Assembly: GCA_947500445.1 (NCBI GenBank)
Contig: CANMSB010000018.1
Location: forward strand, 31,745-95,744
DNA: 64,000 bases
Origin: an uncultured Flavobacteriaceae bacterium
GTDB taxonomy: Bacteria > Bacteroidota > Bacteroidia > Flavobacteriales > Flavobacteriaceae
Reading direction: 5' to 3'
A program made the translations under genes and the position numbers. Below the pieces are notes generated by a model. The model made no database searches, was not told the DNA's origin, and saw only the letters and a program-made list of their open reading frames with translations. Below, piece after piece: positions 18,873 through 28,100 of this stretch (position 1 is the stretch's first letter; each line of letters opens with the position of its first letter).

Positions 18873-19931
18873 TCATACCTTATATACGATGGCATTTACG
18901 TTCATTCCCGCCCCTACACTGGCAAAGATAACAACATCTCCCTTGGAGACGGACTGATCGGCCAATTTTCCTTTGCGTACCATATCGAAAAGTGTCGGTA
19001 CTGTGGCCACGGAGCTATTGCCGAGTTCATGGATGTTCATAGGCATCACATTATCAGGTGGTGTAGCCCCATAACACTCATAAAAGCGCTTTAAGATGGC
19101 GATGTCCATTTTCTCGTTCGCTTGGTGGATGAATATTTTTTTAACGGCTTCTATCCCATACCCGCTTTTATCCAAACAGGCTTTCATGGCACGGGGAACA
19201 TGGGTTACGGCAAATTCATAAATTTTCCGCCCGTACATTTTAATATATTTCGTCGGGTCGGCATTTTTGGAATACGATACATCGGAAAATAGGAAGTATG
19301 CTTCCTCTTTGGCGAAAGTGGCCATTTCCTGTGCCAGTATTTCACCACTTTGACCTGTATTTGCTTCTAGGACCGCCGCGCCAGCGCCATCGGAATAGAT
19401 CATACTGTCACGGTCGTGCGGATCTATTACGCGGGATAAGGTTTCCGCCCCGATCACCAAACATTTTTTGGCAATACCACTGTTAATGAACGACCGTGCT
19501 TGAATAAGCCCTTGAATCCATCCGGGACATCCGAAGAGCAGGTCGTATGCCACACACTTTGGATTTTGGATGCGCATCAGATGCTTTACCCTAGAGGCCA
19601 GGCTGGGCAGGGTATCGGATTGGGATACATCGTCGGCTACGTCCCCAAAGTTATGTGCCACGATGATGTAGTCCAGCGTTTCTTTATCCAGACCGGCATC
19701 CGCAATGGCCTTTTCACCCGCCAAAAAAGCAAGGTCGGAGGCGTTAAGGTGTTTTTCGGCGTACCGTCGTTCGACAATACCCGTAATGGCCTCGAATTTT
19801 TCGATTATCGTTCCATTGGGATGTTTAAAACCACTGCCGTCCGAGTTAAGGAACCGATGGTTGGTAAAGGCGTTGTTCTGAACGGTAACGGTGGGGATAT
19901 AGGATCCGGTTCCGGTTATGGTCGTTTTCAT
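18873..19931 (-). CDS. 3-oxoacyl-ACP synthase III family protein (FabH-like)
   Basis: This is a 352-residue thiolase-fold condensing enzyme. The catalytic triad is visible: C135 in LLFGCPGW, H269 in FIHQAN and N305 in ELGNSS. It would condense an acyl-CoA or acyl-ACP with malonyl-ACP. Its length and isolation from other fab genes suggest a secondary KAS III rather than the housekeeping FabH. It lies head-to-tail with gcvP (upstream) and the methyltransferase-like gene (downstream). Confidence 0.92.
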   Translation of the reverse strand: MKTTITGTGSYIPTVTVQNNAFTNHRFLNSDGSGFKHPNGTIIEKFEAITGIVERRYAEKHLNASDLAFLAGEKAIADAGLDKETLDYIIVAHNFGDVADDVSQSDTLPSLASRVKHLMRIQNPKCVAYDLLFGCPGWIQGLIQARSFINSGIAKKCLVIGAETLSRVIDPHDRDSMIYSDGAGAAVLEANTGQSGEILAQEMATFAKEEAYFLFSDVSYSKNADPTKYIKMYGRKIYEFAVTHVPRAMKACLDKSGYGIEAVKKIFIHQANEKMDIAILKRFYECYGATPPDNVMPMNIHELGNSSVATVPTLFDMVRKGKLADQSVSKGDVVIFASVGAGMNVNAIVYKV

Positions 19932-20100
19932 AAAGAGGGAATGGTTAGTATTATCGCAATATACCAGCTTATCCCTATCATATTATGCATGCATAATAAA
20001 ATACTACGATGCCCAGCGCTTATTTTTAAGCACTCAATAAATGGGAAAGGCCCCTGCATGTTCGCGCAAAGGCCTTTAAATAGGTGTAAATGCTTCTTTT

Positions 20101-22950
20101 TTAAGCTTCTACATATGCTTCTATGGGAGCACAGGTACAGATTAAATTACGATCGCCATAAGCGTCGTCTACGCGTCGTACCGTAGGCCAAAACTTATTG
20201 TCGGCCACAAAGGGCAAGGGAAAAATGGCTTTTTCCCTGCTATATGGAAACTTCCATTTGTCGTTCGTAGCCATGGCCAAGGTGTGTGGTGCGTTCTTTA
20301 ATACATTGTCCGGGTCACTGGCATTTGTCGCTTCAATTTCGCTTCTTATGGAAATCATGGCATCACAAAAACGGTCGAGTTCCGCTAAATTTTCACTTTC
20401 CGTGGGTTCGATCATCACGGTTCCGGCTACGGGAAAGGAAACGGTCGGGGCATGAAATCCGTAATCCATAAGCCGTTTTGCGATGTCCGTAACTTCAATA
20501 CCATGCTGTTTAAAAGGCCTGCAATCCAAGATCATTTCGTGCGCCGCCCTTCCTTTTTCACCGGTATACAATACCTCATAGTGGCCGTTCAGACGATGTT
20601 TGATGTAATTGGCGTTCAAAATAGCGATTTCGGTACTATGGCGCAAACCTTGCTCTCCTAGCATTTTAATGTATCCGTAGGAAATCAGGCAGGCAAGGGA
20701 GCTTCCCCAGGGAGCTGCGGAAATGGCGGAAATGGCTTGTTCCCCTCCAGTTTTGATAATCGGGTTGCCCGGTAAAAAGGGTACCAGTTGGGGTGCCACA
20801 CAAATGGGACCTACACCGGGTCCTCCGCCTCCATGGGGAATGGCAAAAGTCTTATGTAGGTTCAAATGGCATACATCGGCACCGATGGTGGCAGGGTTGG
20901 TAAGACCTACCTGGGCGTTCATGTTCGCACCGTCCATATATACCTGGCCACCGTGGTCGTGAATCAATTGGGTAATCTTTTTTATGGAAGATTCGAAAAC
21001 ACCATGTGTAGAGGGGTAGGTGACCATAAGCGCAGCCAAATTGCTCGAATGTAATTGTACCTTTTCCTCAAGATTGGCCAAATCGATATTTCCCTTTTCG
21101 TCCGTTTTGGTGACCACCACTTTCATACCGGCCATAACGGCAGATGCCGGGTTGGTACCATGGGCCGATGCGGGAATGATACAGATGTTTCGGTGTGCTT
21201 CGTTTCGGGATTCATGGTAGGCACGAATGGTCATCAGTCCTGCGTATTCCCCTTGGGCCCCGGAATTGGGTTGTAGGGAGGTCCCGGCAAAACCGGTTAT
21301 TTCGTTGAGGTCTTTTTCCAGTTCCCGTAAAACGATTTGATATCCCTCGGCCTGCTCTAGGGGAACAAAAGGGTGAATGTTGCCCCACTGCGACCAGCTT
21401 AGCGGAAGCATTTCCGTAGCGGCATTCAATTTCATGGTGCAGCTGCCCAAAGAGATCATGGAATGGTTGAGCGCAAGATCTTTTCGTTCCAATTTTTTGA
21501 TGTATCGCATCAATTCGGTTTCGGAATGGTAGGAATTGAATACCTCGTTTTCCATGAAAGGGGCAGCACGTTGTAATGTTTTTTCAATCGCGGTTTCGTT
21601 CAATAGCGCCGTTATGTGGTGTGTGGGTTTTTGTAACGCCTCCGAAAAAACGGCGACGATCTGCTGCAAATCTTCCAAGGTGGTCGCCTCGTTTACCGAA
21701 ATGCTTACGGTATCTTCATCCACATAGAGGAAGTTGATTTTTTTTGCCAACGCTATCGGTTTCACTTTTTTCGCATCGGCTTTCACCAAAATGGTATCGA
21801 AATAGGAGCTGTTCATTTGATAGACGCCCGTTTTTTCAAGGGCGTCGGCAAGGGTACATGCGCTGGCGTGTACTTTTAAAGCAATATACTTTAGGCCTCT
21901 TGGACCATGGTACACCGCATACATGCCCGCCATAACCGCCAACAACACCTGGGCGGTACAAATGTTTGAAGTAGCCTTGTCCCTTTTAATGTGCTGTTCC
22001 CTTGTTTGTAGGGCCATGCGCAAGGCGGGTTTGCCATCGGTATCTTTGGTTATCCCGATGATGCGTCCGGGAATATTCCGTTTGTACGCTTCTTTTGTGG
22101 CAAAGAAAGCCGCATGCGGTCCTCCGTATCCCAAAGGTATTCCAAAACGCTGTGTAGTTCCCACAACAACATCGACGCCGAATTCCCCGGGAGGGGTTAG
22201 GAGTACCAAGCTCAAGATGTCCGCGGCAACGGCAACCTTGATGTCCTGTTCCTTTGCTTTGGCAACAAAGCTTTCGTAATCATGGACCTGTCCGTATTTG
22301 CCCGGATACTGTAAGAGCGCGCCATAAAATTCATCATTGAAATCGAACTCCCTATGGTCGCCGATAACCAATTCGATACCTATGGGCTTGGATCTTGTTC
22401 GGAGCAATGCCAAGGTCTGCGGCAAAATTTCTTCCGAAACAAAAAACTTCGTTACACCATTCTTTTTTTGTGGTCGCGAACGCACATCGAACAGCATGGT
22501 CATCGCTTCGGCCGCGGCCGTACTTTCGTCCAACAGGGAGGCATTGGCCAGTTCCATACCCGTAAGGTCGGTTACCACCGTTTGAAAATTGAGCAGTGCC
22601 TCCAAACGGCCTTGTGCAATTTCTGCCTGGTAAGGAGTGTAAGCGGTGTACCAGCCCGGGTTTTCCAAAATGTTTCTTTTGATCACCGAGGGCGTCAGCG
22701 CTTCATGATATCCCAAGCCGATATAACTTTTAAAAACCGCGTTCTTTTCCGATAATCCTTGAAGGTGGTTCAAAAAGGAATGCTCGCTCATAGGAGCGTC
22801 CAATTGCAATGGTCGTTGCAAGCGAATTTCTTCCGGAATGGTCTCGTGGATCAGTTGTTCCAGATCCGCCACCTGTATGGCATCGAGCATATGTCGATGG
22901 TCTTCTTCCCTAATACCGATATGGCGCAATGCAAACACGTCAGTTTTCAT
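20101..22950 (-). CDS. gcvP: Glycine dehydrogenase (aminomethyl-transferring), P protein
   Basis: This is a 949-residue single-chain P protein of the glycine cleavage system. It is a PLP enzyme that decarboxylates glycine and passes the aminomethyl group to lipoylated H protein. The PLP lysine is K700 in LHKTFAIPHGGGGPG, and NSGAQGEYAG and SAHGTNPASA are conserved. The start is the ATG at 22950 (MKTDVFALRHIG). An upstream in-frame TTG is excluded because the -7 element TAATTTTG at 22982-22975 overlaps it. No glycine riboswitch is seen in the short leader. Confidence 0.97.
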   Translation of the reverse strand: MKTDVFALRHIGIREEDHRHMLDAIQVADLEQLIHETIPEEIRLQRPLQLDAPMSEHSFLNHLQGLSEKNAVFKSYIGLGYHEALTPSVIKRNILENPGWYTAYTPYQAEIAQGRLEALLNFQTVVTDLTGMELANASLLDESTAAAEAMTMLFDVRSRPQKKNGVTKFFVSEEILPQTLALLRTRSKPIGIELVIGDHREFDFNDEFYGALLQYPGKYGQVHDYESFVAKAKEQDIKVAVAADILSLVLLTPPGEFGVDVVVGTTQRFGIPLGYGGPHAAFFATKEAYKRNIPGRIIGITKDTDGKPALRMALQTREQHIKRDKATSNICTAQVLLAVMAGMYAVYHGPRGLKYIALKVHASACTLADALEKTGVYQMNSSYFDTILVKADAKKVKPIALAKKINFLYVDEDTVSISVNEATTLEDLQQIVAVFSEALQKPTHHITALLNETAIEKTLQRAAPFMENEVFNSYHSETELMRYIKKLERKDLALNHSMISLGSCTMKLNAATEMLPLSWSQWGNIHPFVPLEQAEGYQIVLRELEKDLNEITGFAGTSLQPNSGAQGEYAGLMTIRAYHESRNEAHRNICIIPASAHGTNPASAVMAGMKVVVTKTDEKGNIDLANLEEKVQLHSSNLAALMVTYPSTHGVFESSIKKITQLIHDHGGQVYMDGANMNAQVGLTNPATIGADVCHLNLHKTFAIPHGGGGPGVGPICVAPQLVPFLPGNPIIKTGGEQAISAISAAPWGSSLACLISYGYIKMLGEQGLRHSTEIAILNANYIKHRLNGHYEVLYTGEKGRAAHEMILDCRPFKQHGIEVTDIAKRLMDYGFHAPTVSFPVAGTVMIEPTESENLAELDRFCDAMISIRSEIEATNASDPDNVLKNAPHTLAMATNDKWKFPYSREKAIFPLPFVADNKFWPTVRRVDDAYGDRNLICTCAPIEAYVEA

Positions 22951-22974
22951 AAAGCGAGCTTTTAATTTGTTGTG

Positions 22975-22982
22975 CAAAATTA
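22975..22982 (-). promoter_or_regulatory. gcvP -7 promoter element
   Basis: On the minus strand this reads TAATTTTG, a perfect TAnnTTTG match, 24 nt before the gcvP ATG. No convincing -33 TTG is seen. Confidence 0.6.
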
Positions 22983-23067
22983 GGCATTAATTGGCTTTAA
23001 ATAAACCGATTATCGACCAACTGCATCAAAGTTTTTAACCAAACCGGAGGGTTATAAACAGTTTGGC

Positions 23068-23075
23068 TATTTTTG
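23068..23075 (+). promoter_or_regulatory. -7 element immediately before the UbiA-like gene
   Basis: TATTTTTG is a perfect TAnnTTTG match, only 4 nt before the ATG at 23080. If used, the mRNA would start at or near the start codon (leaderless or nearly so). Confidence 0.45.
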
Positions 23076-23079
23076 TTTA

Positions 23080-23907
23080 ATGAAGTGGCTGCAACGTGTT
23101 TTCGATTTCTATCTTGATGCCAGTATACACGTGGCTTTGGCAGTTTTTTCATTGGTAGGCTGTACTTGCGTTTTGTTCAACATTCCACTGCCAAAGGCCC
23201 TTGCTTTTTTTTTGTTTTTTGGGTCGATAGCCTGTTACAATTTCATGAAGTATGGTGTAGAGGCCGAAAAGTACTATAAGCTCGTAAATCGATACCACCG
23301 GAGTATTCAGATATTTAGTCTGTTTTGTTTGGGGATAGCCACATATTTCTGTTTTTATCTTGAGCGGGAAACCTGGCTGGGGCTACTGGTATTACTTGCC
23401 CTTACTGGACTGTATGCCATACCCATATTACCGGGAACCAAGAACCTGAGAAGTTGGGGCGGCATCAAAGTTTTTTTGGTAGCCTTGGTATGGGCGGGCG
23501 CTACGGTTGTGCTACCGATTATGGAGAGCTACATAGCTTGGTCATGGGACGCCAGCATTAGCGTTGTACAGCGTTTCTTATTGGTTTTCGTATTGTTGGT
23601 CCCTTTTGAAATACGCGACCTTGCGTATGATGGTACGGAACTGAGGACATTGCCCCAACGTTATGGGGTTCGGGGTGCCAAAAGGTTGGGTTTTATCGGG
23701 GCTTTTTTACTGGTCTTACTTTTGTTCGGAAAAGATACCGTGTCGCAAGTCGCCATTTTTGGGACAGCGGCCCTGACCCTAATGTTACTGTGCTGTCTGT
23801 TGGCCACGAGAAAAACGCAGCATCGGTATTTTGCCGCTTTCTTTGTTGAAGCGGTTCCGATTTGTTGGTACTTGGTACTTAGGGGAGCGAACTATTTTTT
23901 AGGCTAG
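23080..23907 (+). CDS. UbiA-prenyltransferase-like membrane protein
   Basis: This is a 275-residue polytopic membrane protein with about eight hydrophobic helices. A second-motif-like DLAYD (residues 180-184, in EIRDLAYDG) and RYGVRGAKRLG resemble UbiA-family prenyltransferases. The first aspartate-rich motif (NDxxD) is not kept: the equivalent region reads YNFMKYGVEAEKYY. The enzymatic role is therefore uncertain. It is divergent from gcvP, and its stop codon overlaps the stop of the convergent anti-sigma-like gene in a CTAG. Confidence 0.75.
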   Translation: MKWLQRVFDFYLDASIHVALAVFSLVGCTCVLFNIPLPKALAFFLFFGSIACYNFMKYGVEAEKYYKLVNRYHRSIQIFSLFCLGIATYFCFYLERETWLGLLVLLALTGLYAIPILPGTKNLRSWGGIKVFLVALVWAGATVVLPIMESYIAWSWDASISVVQRFLLVFVLLVPFEIRDLAYDGTELRTLPQRYGVRGAKRLGFIGAFLLVLLLFGKDTVSQVAIFGTAALTLMLLCCLLATRKTQHRYFAAFFVEAVPICWYLVLRGANYFLG

Positions 23908-24131
23908 CTTTTTTCCTTGATGGCGGCTTTCATCTGTTCTTTATCGTTATTGGAAAGGCCGTTGAGTTGTGCCTTATCGCAAAGCGAAGTCAGTTCGGTA
24001 TTTTTTTTGGTAAACTCCGAACAATTTTTACACATGAATAGATGGTATCGCAATTGTAGTTTTTCTACAAAAGTGGCTTCGCGGTATTGGGTTTTGTTGC
24101 AAATTATCGCAGCTTTTTCACAGGAAATCAT
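23904..24131 (-). CDS. Small zinc-finger anti-sigma-factor-like protein
   Basis: This is a 75-residue soluble protein with the zf-HC2 pattern H30-x3-C34-x2-C37 (YHLFMCKNC) and extra cysteines C4 and C11. Its start overlaps the stop of the ECF sigma gene by 4 nt (ATGA), the usual sigma/anti-sigma coupling. There is no membrane segment, so it would sense a cytoplasmic signal, possibly redox through the zinc site. Its last codon overlaps the convergent UbiA-like gene. Confidence 0.85.
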   Translation of the reverse strand: MISCEKAAIICNKTQYREATFVEKLQLRYHLFMCKNCSEFTKKNTELTSLCDKAQLNGLSNNDKEQMKAAIKEKS

Positions 24132-24688
24132 AAATTGAACCAGTTTTGGTTGAGGCAGCCCATCAAAGCCGTTCTGGCCCTATGGATCATTACCCACAAG
24201 TTTGACGGATTGATACCAAGTTCCTTACAGATATCTTCCGTACCGATACCCTGTATGGTTTTCATTTTAAATACCAGGGCCTGTTTTTTGGGAAGTTTGC
24301 CGATACAATCTTGAATGGCATTGCCCAATTCCTCGTTTTCAATGGTGTCGTTTTCCAGGGTACTAAAGGGGTCCGCCACTTGCTCTTCCAACCAATCCCC
24401 TTTGGAATCGTTGTTCCCGCCGTAACTCATGCGTACCTCTGCCTTGCCTTTTTTTGAATTGATCTTTCGGTAATAATCGATTACCTTACGTTTTAAGATA
24501 GCGATCAGCCAGGTCCTTTCGGCGGCATCGCCTTTGTAATTTTTGGCAGAGTTGAGTCCGGCAAAAAACGTTTCCTGTACCAGATCTTTTGCAATTTCCG
24601 CGTCGCTTACGCGGCCCACGGCATAATTGAAGAGGTAGTCGGCATAATTATCGACCCAATTGTCGGGATGTAGTTCGTGTGGAACCAT
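24128..24688 (-). CDS. ECF-type RNA polymerase sigma factor
   Basis: This is a 186-residue sigma-70 family protein with region 2 (YLFNYAVGRV to LVQETFFAGL) and region 4 (LPKKQALVFKMKTI..., then LGINPSNLWVMIHRARTAL). The ATG at 24688 (MVPHELHPDNW) is preferred over the upstream ATG at 24727. A perfect -7 element TACATTTG lies between them, so a transcript from it would not include the longer N-terminus. It is paired with the zinc-finger gene downstream and divergent from a rhodanese gene. Confidence 0.92.
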   Translation of the reverse strand: MVPHELHPDNWVDNYADYLFNYAVGRVSDAEIAKDLVQETFFAGLNSAKNYKGDAAERTWLIAILKRKVIDYYRKINSKKGKAEVRMSYGGNNDSKGDWLEEQVADPFSTLENDTIENEELGNAIQDCIGKLPKKQALVFKMKTIQGIGTEDICKELGINPSNLWVMIHRARTALMGCLNQNWFNL

Positions 24689-24706
24689 AGTTGTTTTTCC
24701 TGGAAT

Positions 24707-24714
24707 CAAATGTA
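24707..24714 (-). promoter_or_regulatory. -7 element of the ECF sigma gene
   Basis: On the minus strand this is TACATTTG, a perfect TAnnTTTG, 18 nt before the ATG at 24688. It decides the start codon choice. Confidence 0.6.
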
Positions 24715-24736
24715 ATGGAATTTTCATGAATATCGT

Positions 24737-24744
24737 TACTTTTG
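24737..24744 (+). promoter_or_regulatory. -7 element of the rhodanese gene
   Basis: TACTTTTG is a perfect TAnnTTTG, back-to-back with the sigma promoter (22 nt apart). It makes the ATG at 24746 too close, so the ATG at 24764 is preferred for the rhodanese. Confidence 0.6.
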
Positions 24745-24763
24745 AATGAAACTCGCGGTCGCC

Positions 24764-25123
24764 ATGAGAGCTTTTTGCATATCGTTCTTACTGATGTTTG
24801 GAACCACTGTTGTTGCACAAATTTCGTCAAAACCTATCACAGAAGTTTCACAAAAAGAACTCGAAAGTGTTGTTTTGATCGATGTGCGCACTCCCGAGGA
24901 GTTTGCGGCGGGCCATTTGGAACACGCCAGGAACATCAATTGGTACGATGCTGATTTTGCCGCCCAAATGGCGACCATTGATAAGGAAGAAACCATTTAC
25001 TTGTACTGCAAAATGGGTGGCCGTAGCGCCAAGGCCCAAGAAAAATTAAAAGCGTTGGGGTATACTCATGTGGTGAACCTGGAAGGAGGCTACGCTTCTT
25101 ACGAATTTTTCAGGAAAGAATAA
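24764..25123 (+). CDS. Exported single-domain rhodanese
   Basis: This is a 119-residue protein: a signal peptide (about 1-19, ending VVAQ) and one rhodanese domain with LIDVRTPEEFAAGHL and the active loop CKMGGRS (catalytic C82). Rhodaneses carry sulfur as a persulfide; periplasmic ones may handle thiosulfate or oxidised thiols. An in-frame ATG 18 nt upstream would overlap the predicted transcription start, so it is not used. It is divergent from the ECF sigma gene. Confidence 0.9.
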   Translation: MRAFCISFLLMFGTTVVAQISSKPITEVSQKELESVVLIDVRTPEEFAAGHLEHARNINWYDADFAAQMATIDKEETIYLYCKMGGRSAKAQEKLKALGYTHVVNLEGGYASYEFFRKE

Positions 25124-25157
25124 AATTTTATAGGTAGCCTAAAGATTTTTTACTTAA

Positions 25158-28100
25158 TTAATCTTGAGACCCTGTTACTCTGCCTCCCCAACCGGCATCA
25201 CTATCCATAACCTCCGCCTGGACTTCGAATGAATAATTATAAGTGCCTGCGGAATAAGAAGGGGTTTCCTCGTTTACAATTGTATTGGCTTCTGTTGCAA
25301 CGGCCTCGTAGTTGTCGCCATCAATAGTAAATCTAGTAAATACGATATTGTCTAAAGTGGCAGGTGCTCCTGGCTCTGATACAATGATTAAGAATGAGTT
25401 CACTGTAAAAGTAGCTGCGCTTCCAACAATGGTGACTGTACCACTAACGGTAAAGAAAGGATTGCCATTACCATCGTTGTATGATGTTTCATCACTAAAC
25501 ACTATTGAGTTAACCGCATTTACGGTGATGTTCACGGTAGCCGTATCAACCCCCCCGTTTCCGTCGCTGATGGTATAGGTAAAAGAATCGGGACCGGTAT
25601 AGTTGGTACTAGGATTATAACTAACCGTGGTATTGCCTCCCAAAATCGTAGCGGTACCATTGGTCGGTTGTGTGACGGCGGTGATGGTTAAGGTGTCTCC
25701 GTCCAGATCTTCATCGTTTTCCAATACCGTGGCGATGAGTCCCGTATTGATATCGACATCATAGTTATCGTTCACGGCATTTGGAACGATGTTGGCCGGA
25801 CTCACACCCGTAACCGTAACGGTAACGGTTGCAAGGTTCGAAGTGTTGCTACCGTCACTAATGGTATAATTGATGGTCGTATTTTGTGTTTCTCCGTCGT
25901 TTAGTGCGTCGAATTCACCGTTCGGGTCAAAGCTAAGGCTTCCGTTAGCGGCCACAATGAATAGCCCTCCATTGGTGCCGGCAACATTTGTTCCAACATT
26001 TCCGGAATTTCCGTTTACTTGGACTACGGTCAAGGTCGCACCCTCAGGATCATTATCGGCCCCGTTTCCGTTATTGCCCAGAACATTACCGGTTACCGTA
26101 GCATTCTCTGCGACGATAAAGATATCGTCCCGTGCTATGGGCGGATCATTGATGGGCGTTACTCCCGTGACGGTTACGGTTACGGTCGCCAAGTTGGAAG
26201 TATTCGTACCGTCGGTAATGGTATAATTGACAGAAGTTGTTTGGGTTTCTCCGGTATTAAGTCCATCGAACTCTCCATTTGGATCAAAACTGTACGTGCC
26301 ATTAGCGGCTATGGTAAACCTTCCGCCTTGCGTCCCTCCAATACTGGCTCCGATGTTGCTTGCACTTCCGTTTACTTGGTTTACGGTCAAAGTCGCACCC
26401 TCGGGATCGGTATCGGCCCCATTTCCATTATTGCCCAGAACATTACCGCTTGCCGTTGCATTTTCCGCTACGGTAAAGGCATCGTCTTGTGCCGTTGGGG
26501 GATCGTTGGCAGCGGACACTCCGGTTACCGTTAGGGTTACAGTCGCCAAATTGGAAGTATTCGTACCATCGGTAATGGTATAATTGACAGAAGTTGTTTG
26601 GGTTTCTCCGGTATTGAGTCCATCGAACTCCCCATTTGGATCAAAGCTTAGGCTTCCGTTGGCGGCCAGGTTGAATACTCCCCCATTGGTGCCGGCGACA
26701 TTGGTTGCGACATTTCCGGCGTTTCCGTTTACCTGGTTTACCGTCAAGGTCGCTCCCTCTGGATCGGTATCGGTACCATTTCCATTATTGCCCAGGACAT
26801 TACCACTTGCCGTTGCATTTTCCGCTACGGTAAAGGCATCATCTTGCGCCGTGGGAGGATCGTTGGCAGCGGACACTCCGGTTACCGTTACCGTTACGGT
26901 CGCGACATCGGTGCCTCCATTGCCATCGGTAATCCGATAGGTAACGGTAGTTTCTTGGCTCTCGCCTGCATTCAATACATCAAAATTGCCGTTCGGATCA
27001 AAGGTCAGACTGCCCCCGGCATTAATGGTGAAAACTCCTCCGGTACTTCCGTTAACGGAAACGTCCACATTGGCGGGATTGTTGTTTACCCGGTCTACCG
27101 TCAATGGATCGTCTTCGGCATCGCTATCGGGACCATTGCCGTTATCATTGAAAACGCCTCTTGCCAATACATTGTTTTCCGCTACGGTAAATATATCGTC
27201 CTGGGCTATGGGCGCAGTGTTTGCCGCTGCGTTGACCCGGACTTCCACAGTATCGGTGGCCTCGTCCGTCGCATCGTCGGTAACTGTCAACATAAAAATA
27301 TAGGTACCTTCGACCAAACCGCTAATTTGCGTGATTGCTGCACCCTGATCCGCTATTGTCGGCGTATTCGGCCCTGAAACCTGCTCCCATAAATAGTTCG
27401 TTATGTCACCGTCGTTGTCTTGGGAACCCGAACCATCCAAGGTTGCTGTATTTTCCGGTAAGTTTACCGTAATGTTATCACCGGCATCTGCGGTAGGAAC
27501 TTGATTGGCGGGGCTAAGGCCATTAATGGTAATGATGACCAAGGCCGTTCCGGTTCCGCCATTTCCATCGCTGATACGGTAACTCAGTTCGGTCTGGACG
27601 GATTCTCCCTCGATCAGGCCATCAAACTCCCCACCGGTCTCAAAATTTAAGGTACCATCACTTTCAATAATGAAAGACCCACCATTGTTTCCTGGCGTTG
27701 TAACACCTACCGCTAAGGCGGTGCCATCGACTCTATCTACAGTCAAGGGGTCGCCATCAGCGTCGGAGTCCACCCCGTTTCCATTGTCGGCCAATACGTT
27801 ATTGCCCGTAAGCGAACCATTCTCATTTATTGTGAATGTGTCGTTAACCGCTACCGGCGTTGTATTCAGCGCACCGTTCACAAGTACTTCCACCAAATCC
27901 GTAGCGGAAGCATTATCATTGTCCCGTACGGTAAGCATGAACACATAATTGCCTTGTACAAGACCGTTAACCGTCGTTATCAGTGCCGTGGGAGTAACGA
28001 TAACGGCAGTATTGGGTCCTGAAACCTGTTCCCATAAGTAACTTTCAACGGTTCCGTCGGAATCATCCGAGTTGCTTCCGTTCAATTGCGCTTCGTCGGT

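Noticed and set aside
22951..23079. Glycine riboswitch before gcvP
   Set aside because: The leader is only about 20 nt, too short for a riboswitch.
25870..26940. Three 118-codon frames on the plus strand opposite the giant lipoprotein gene
   Set aside because: They are shadows created by the 357-bp repeats of the minus-strand gene.
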